A stretch of DNA of 64,000 bases from an uncultured Rickettsiales bacterium (GTDB lineage: Bacteria; Pseudomonadota; Alphaproteobacteria; Rs-D84). The stretch lies in assembly GCA_900550495.1 (NCBI GenBank), contig URSJ01000002.1, forward strand, positions 1 to 64,000. The letters run 5' to 3'. Of the stretch, positions 61,264-64,000 are shown in pieces (positions within the stretch are counted from its first letter, which is position 1; the number at the start of each line of letters is the position of its first letter). The notes under the pieces are model-generated. The model did not search any database. It was not told the origin of the DNA and saw only the letters and a list, made by a program, of their open reading frames with translations. The translations under genes were made by a program, and so were the position numbers.

Positions 61264-62512
61264 AGATTATCACCTCATAGTTCCAGATGCGGCGCGACGC
61301 GTCCCATGTGCAACGTGTCATGTATACCCCACCAAAATCATCAAAGATTTTCATAAACTGCATCGGCGTCATTTTTGAATCTGCCGCAACTTCTATCAAA
61401 TTCACCGTTGCCACATCAACGCCATTGCTCAGCGTATCTGTTGCAACGTTTGTTTCAACATCTGTTGAAATTCCCTGGAACGCGGTCTGGACCGCACGCA
61501 AAACTGTATCAACATCCCGCTCGTCCACAGACGCAACCGTTGATACCGCCGGCAACGTGGCACGCACCGTTACAACATCCGCAGATTCTTCGCTGACATA
61601 TGACGCCGGCATTAATTCCGTCGCAATGCTGTAAAAATCCCCCAGTGTCCCAAAACTGCGCCTAAATCGCGCCAATGCATGTGTTTCACCGCATTCAGCC
61701 GTCACCTGATTCCAGCCAGGAATCGGCTGCATTACAAAACCAATCGCCTGGTAACAAACCTGTGCACGCTTTTCCACATCCGGCAAGTTATCATATGGCA
61801 TAACAATCGGCGCTGGTGCTGTTTTTTTCTCTATATCAAATGCAGCATCCAGTTCTTTATTCTTTTCCGCAATTTGGCGTTTATATTCGGCCGCCAATTC
61901 TGGATTTATTTTTGCAACCTGGGGCGGTGTCATCATTTGACGGATTGGCTCACGAAAAAACGACAGCAGCAGAACTATAAACGTTGCAAAAATCAACACA
62001 GACGCCGATATTCGTCTGAAACGACTGATAGGACGCAACGTCGCATGCGCACCGCCGGATATCAAATCTGATAAATTTCGTTCTATTGCACGTGGCATTC
62101 CCCACGCGGCTGGCGCAAACAGCGCACCCCAATCGGGAATTTCTGATAGACGAAAATATTCCGCACGTGCCGTATCCTGGGAATCAAATAATTTATCTTG
62201 CAGAATTATACCGTTACGCACCGCAACCAAATAAAAACCATTTTCCGTATGAAATACGCCCAGAAATGAATTATATTCGGTCAATGCGTCCATAATTTCA
62301 GCAGCGGCCGCGGACATACCACTGTGATGACCAACGCGACGTGACCCCAGTCCAATAATCGCACGATATTCTGTAAACAGATTTAATTTTCCATTCACGC
62401 CACGTGCCAACATGCGTGCATACGCACGCGGGGCCGTCCCTGTCTTGACGGGTTGCCAAAACAGACCGACAGCATATTTCTTGCGGTTGATATTTATTAC
62501 TTGGCTCGGCAA
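61253..62512 (-). CDS. Type IVb pilus accessory protein PilO2-like
   Basis: The 419-residue protein has a cytoplasmic N-terminal domain (about 1-165; FWQPVKTGTAPRAYARML, FHTENGFYLVAVRNG), one membrane helix near residue 170-190 (ISASVLIFATFIVLLLSFF) and a periplasmic part with a coiled coil and two cysteines (EKRAQVCYQAIG, AECGETHA). This matches PilO2 of R64-type pili. The start is TTG at 62512 with GAGAGAGA upstream, a weak start that may limit expression. First gene of the operon. Confidence 0.78.
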   Translation of the reverse strand: MPSQVININRKKYAVGLFWQPVKTGTAPRAYARMLARGVNGKLNLFTEYRAIIGLGSRRVGHHSGMSAAAAEIMDALTEYNSFLGVFHTENGFYLVAVRNGIILQDKLFDSQDTARAEYFRLSEIPDWGALFAPAAWGMPRAIERNLSDLISGGAHATLRPISRFRRISASVLIFATFIVLLLSFFREPIRQMMTPPQVAKINPELAAEYKRQIAEKNKELDAAFDIEKKTAPAPIVMPYDNLPDVEKRAQVCYQAIGFVMQPIPGWNQVTAECGETHALARFRRSFGTLGDFYSIATELMPASYVSEESADVVTVRATLPAVSTVASVDERDVDTVLRAVQTAFQGISTDVETNVATDTLSNGVDVATVNLIEVAADSKMTPMQFMKIFDDFGGVYMTRCTWDASRRIWNYEVIIYVK

Positions 62513-62580
62513 TTTCTCTCTCTAGTTTGCTATCATGGCAATTATAACACAAAACGCGCACATAACGCAAACACAGAATT

Positions 62581-62610
62581 AAAAACGCCCGCCAAAAATT
62601 TGACGGGCGC
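62581..62610 (-). terminator. Terminator after the DUF4156-like gene
   Basis: On the minus strand CGCCCG and CGGGCG pair with one mismatch near the loop, followed by TTTTT. Confidence 0.7.
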
Positions 62611-62641
62611 GGATATGTTTTTTATCTATTTTCAGTAACTA

Positions 62642-63058
62642 TTACTGGCAATTTCCATACATGTTTTCACAACTGACGGTCGTCGGCACCGTAACCGTTG
62701 TTGTTGTCATCTGGTTTGCCGTGCGTGTTATGCGCGGATGTGGACAATCATATACATTTGCAGTCAAAATAAAAGCACGTTCTGGACCAAATATAACCCA
62801 CTCGTTCGGACGAGTCCGCTGACTGGTAATCCAATATGCGTTACCACCACGCGCCTGGTCTGCAATACGATTTTCAAGGTATCTGCGTGCATCATCGGCA
62901 TCATAAACAGATGCCTCGGATTCTATTTTATACAGATATGTGCAACCCATCGGTTCTCCGTCCAGTTGGGTTAAAAATTCACTGCCATTTTCATTTTTTA
63001 TTAAATTGCTGCACGCGGCCAATGCCAAAATTGCAAATACAGAAAACAGTTTTTTCAT
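62642..63058 (-). CDS. DUF4156-like small lipoprotein
   Basis: The 138-residue precursor has a lipobox LAAC (Cys near residue 16). The mature domain has GCTYLYKIESEA, DDARRYLENRIADQARGGNA and TANVYDCPHP, which follow the DUF4156 order: Cys near the start, an acid/base helix with Leu-x-Asn and Ala-Gly-Gly-Asn, and a Cys near the end. The C-terminus is Thr-rich. Function unknown. Confidence 0.6.
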   Translation of the reverse strand: MKKLFSVFAILALAACSNLIKNENGSEFLTQLDGEPMGCTYLYKIESEASVYDADDARRYLENRIADQARGGNAYWITSQRTRPNEWVIFGPERAFILTANVYDCPHPRITRTANQMTTTTVTVPTTVSCENMYGNCQ

Positions 63059-63071
63059 ATCAGAAATCCTT

Positions 63072-64000
63072 TTATTTACTTTGAACTATATCATAATTTT
63101 CTGGGTCACTGAATAATTTTTTCAGCACCAGGTTATTCAACGCATGGCTGCCCTTATACGATTCCAGGTCGCCAATCACAAACCCGCCAGACGTGAACAT
63201 ATCGCCAACCGCATCGATAATCTTGTGACGAACAAATTCATCTGGCCAAATCACAGGATTCAATGTTCCGTCCCCCGTGTCATTTAATGCGATAACGTTT
63301 TTTTCGCTGGCACCACGCGCCATACCACGCGCCTTTAAGTATTCCCATTCAGAATATTTTCCAAACGTGCGTGCGCGTGCAATATTTTTAACAAAATTAT
63401 TTACAGATTTTTTTGTGCCATCAAAATTATACGAAAAAGTCTGACGACCAATAACACGTTCCGGATATACCAGCGTTGCGACAATATTTAATGACGTACC
63501 GTCGTTTGGTGACAATTTAACATATCCATCACTCTTGCGCCCGGCGATTTTATTCATAACCCATAATTTAAACCTAATAATCGCCGGCAACGTGCGCAAT
63601 ACATCGCGTGCATAGACAACGACCGGACGACGCACGATGATTTTTTTCATCTGGGATTTGCCATCAACGTTACCAATAAACTTGGCTAAAAATTCAGACG
63701 CACTGCCGTCCAAGATTGGTGTTTCTGGGCCATCAATATCAATTATTGCACTGTCAATACCGGCCAAAAATAATGCTGCCATTAAATGCTCTATTGTCTG
63801 AACGTGTGCGCCGTCTGTGCGTCCAATTGTGGTATTACGCATTTTCGTTTCGCCGACGTTTTCTGCCAACGCCGGAATCAATTCAGACCCCGAGATATCC
63901 GTTCTGTGGAAAAAAATTCCCGGCTTTCTAGATGGTTTTACGACCATATTTACCGGCAATCCAGAATGAATTCCGACACCGGTGATTTTAATTTTTTTTG
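63072..64000 (-). CDS. lpxC: UDP-3-O-acyl-N-acetylglucosamine deacetylase LpxC (5' end outside the window)
   Basis: The frame is open to the right edge and reads KIKITGVGIHSG, so the true start lies beyond 64000. TIEHLMAALFLAGID contains the Zn-binding His and catalytic Glu; PDEFVRHKIIDAVGDM holds the Zn-binding His and Asp; KGSHALNN has the catalytic His. It performs the committed step of lipid A synthesis. In many alphaproteobacteria lpxC sits in the dcw cluster near ftsZ; here its neighbours are pilus genes. Confidence 0.93.
   Translation of the reverse strand, partial: KKIKITGVGIHSGLPVNMVVKPSRKPGIFFHRTDISGSELIPALAENVGETKMRNTTIGRTDGAHVQTIEHLMAALFLAGIDSAIIDIDGPETPILDGSASEFLAKFIGNVDGKSQMKKIIVRRPVVVYARDVLRTLPAIIRFKLWVMNKIAGRKSDGYVKLSPNDGTSLNIVATLVYPERVIGRQTFSYNFDGTKKSVNNFVKNIARARTFGKYSEWEYLKARGMARGASEKNVIALNDTGDGTLNPVIWPDEFVRHKIIDAVGDMFTSGGFVIGDLESYKGSHALNNLVLKKLFSDPENYDIVQSK

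Overview
The window carries mostly housekeeping genes, closely packed on both strands in short operons with many ATGA and TAATG start/stop overlaps. Gene content points to a Gram-negative alphaproteobacterium: lptG, lpxC, lolCD, secB divergent from mltA-dciA, alphaproteobacterial-type AddB, and a J-domain protein with an N-terminal Cys/His stretch. The moderate GC content, many small unique lipoproteins and scattered dcw genes suggest a host-associated lineage with a fairly small genome. An uncultured gut alphaproteobacterium of the RF32/Enterousia type is my guess, not something the sequence proves.

Layout. 1-5.6 kb: 3'-truncated greA; lptG-small membrane protein-xerD-J-domain operon; two tandem palindromic repeat units; trxB; serS. 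5.7-13.3 kb: typA and six surface-glycan glycosyltransferase genes (three on each strand). 13.3-21.2 kb: recA, an MFS transporter, dciA-mltA, secB, ruvC, yebC, and ruvA-mnmE. 21.2-29.3 kb: a third palindromic repeat unit, an acyl-CoA/ACP ligase, xth, addB-engB-rsmI and a divergent LpoA-like lipoprotein. 30-35.5 kb: tRNA-Tyr and tRNA-Gly, then a six-gene operon joining a secretin-like lipoprotein to LolC/LolD and to two secreted or anchored proteins of unknown function. 36-38.5 kb: ftsQ and an in-frame ftsA::rpe fusion. 38.6-46.3 kb: uvrB-DUF559-tsaE, an AsmA-like gene, and aspS behind a T-box-like leader. 46.6-51.2 kb: an AT-rich accessory block with DarT/DarG, small lipoproteins, an odd tRNA-Thr, galE between direct repeats, and tRNA-Met beside a copy of its own 3' end. 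51.3-64 kb: PagL-like protein, a predicted surface lipoprotein, ung, an HhH-GPD glycosylase, gyrB, a RusA-like gene, a type IVb pilus assembly operon (PilO2-PilP-PilQ-PilR type), a DUF4156-like lipoprotein and lpxC, cut by the right edge.

The strongest unusual signals are: (1) the FtsA-ribulose-phosphate-3-epimerase fusion; (2) a T-box antiterminator-like element before aspS whose bulge matches the discriminator base of tRNA-Asp; (3) a palindromic repeat family with variable arms and a conserved core, found between convergent genes and supplying their last codons; (4) the DarTG module in an island with tRNA 3'-end scars; (5) type IVb pilus genes split between two loci, with the secretin-like gene in a lolCD operon.
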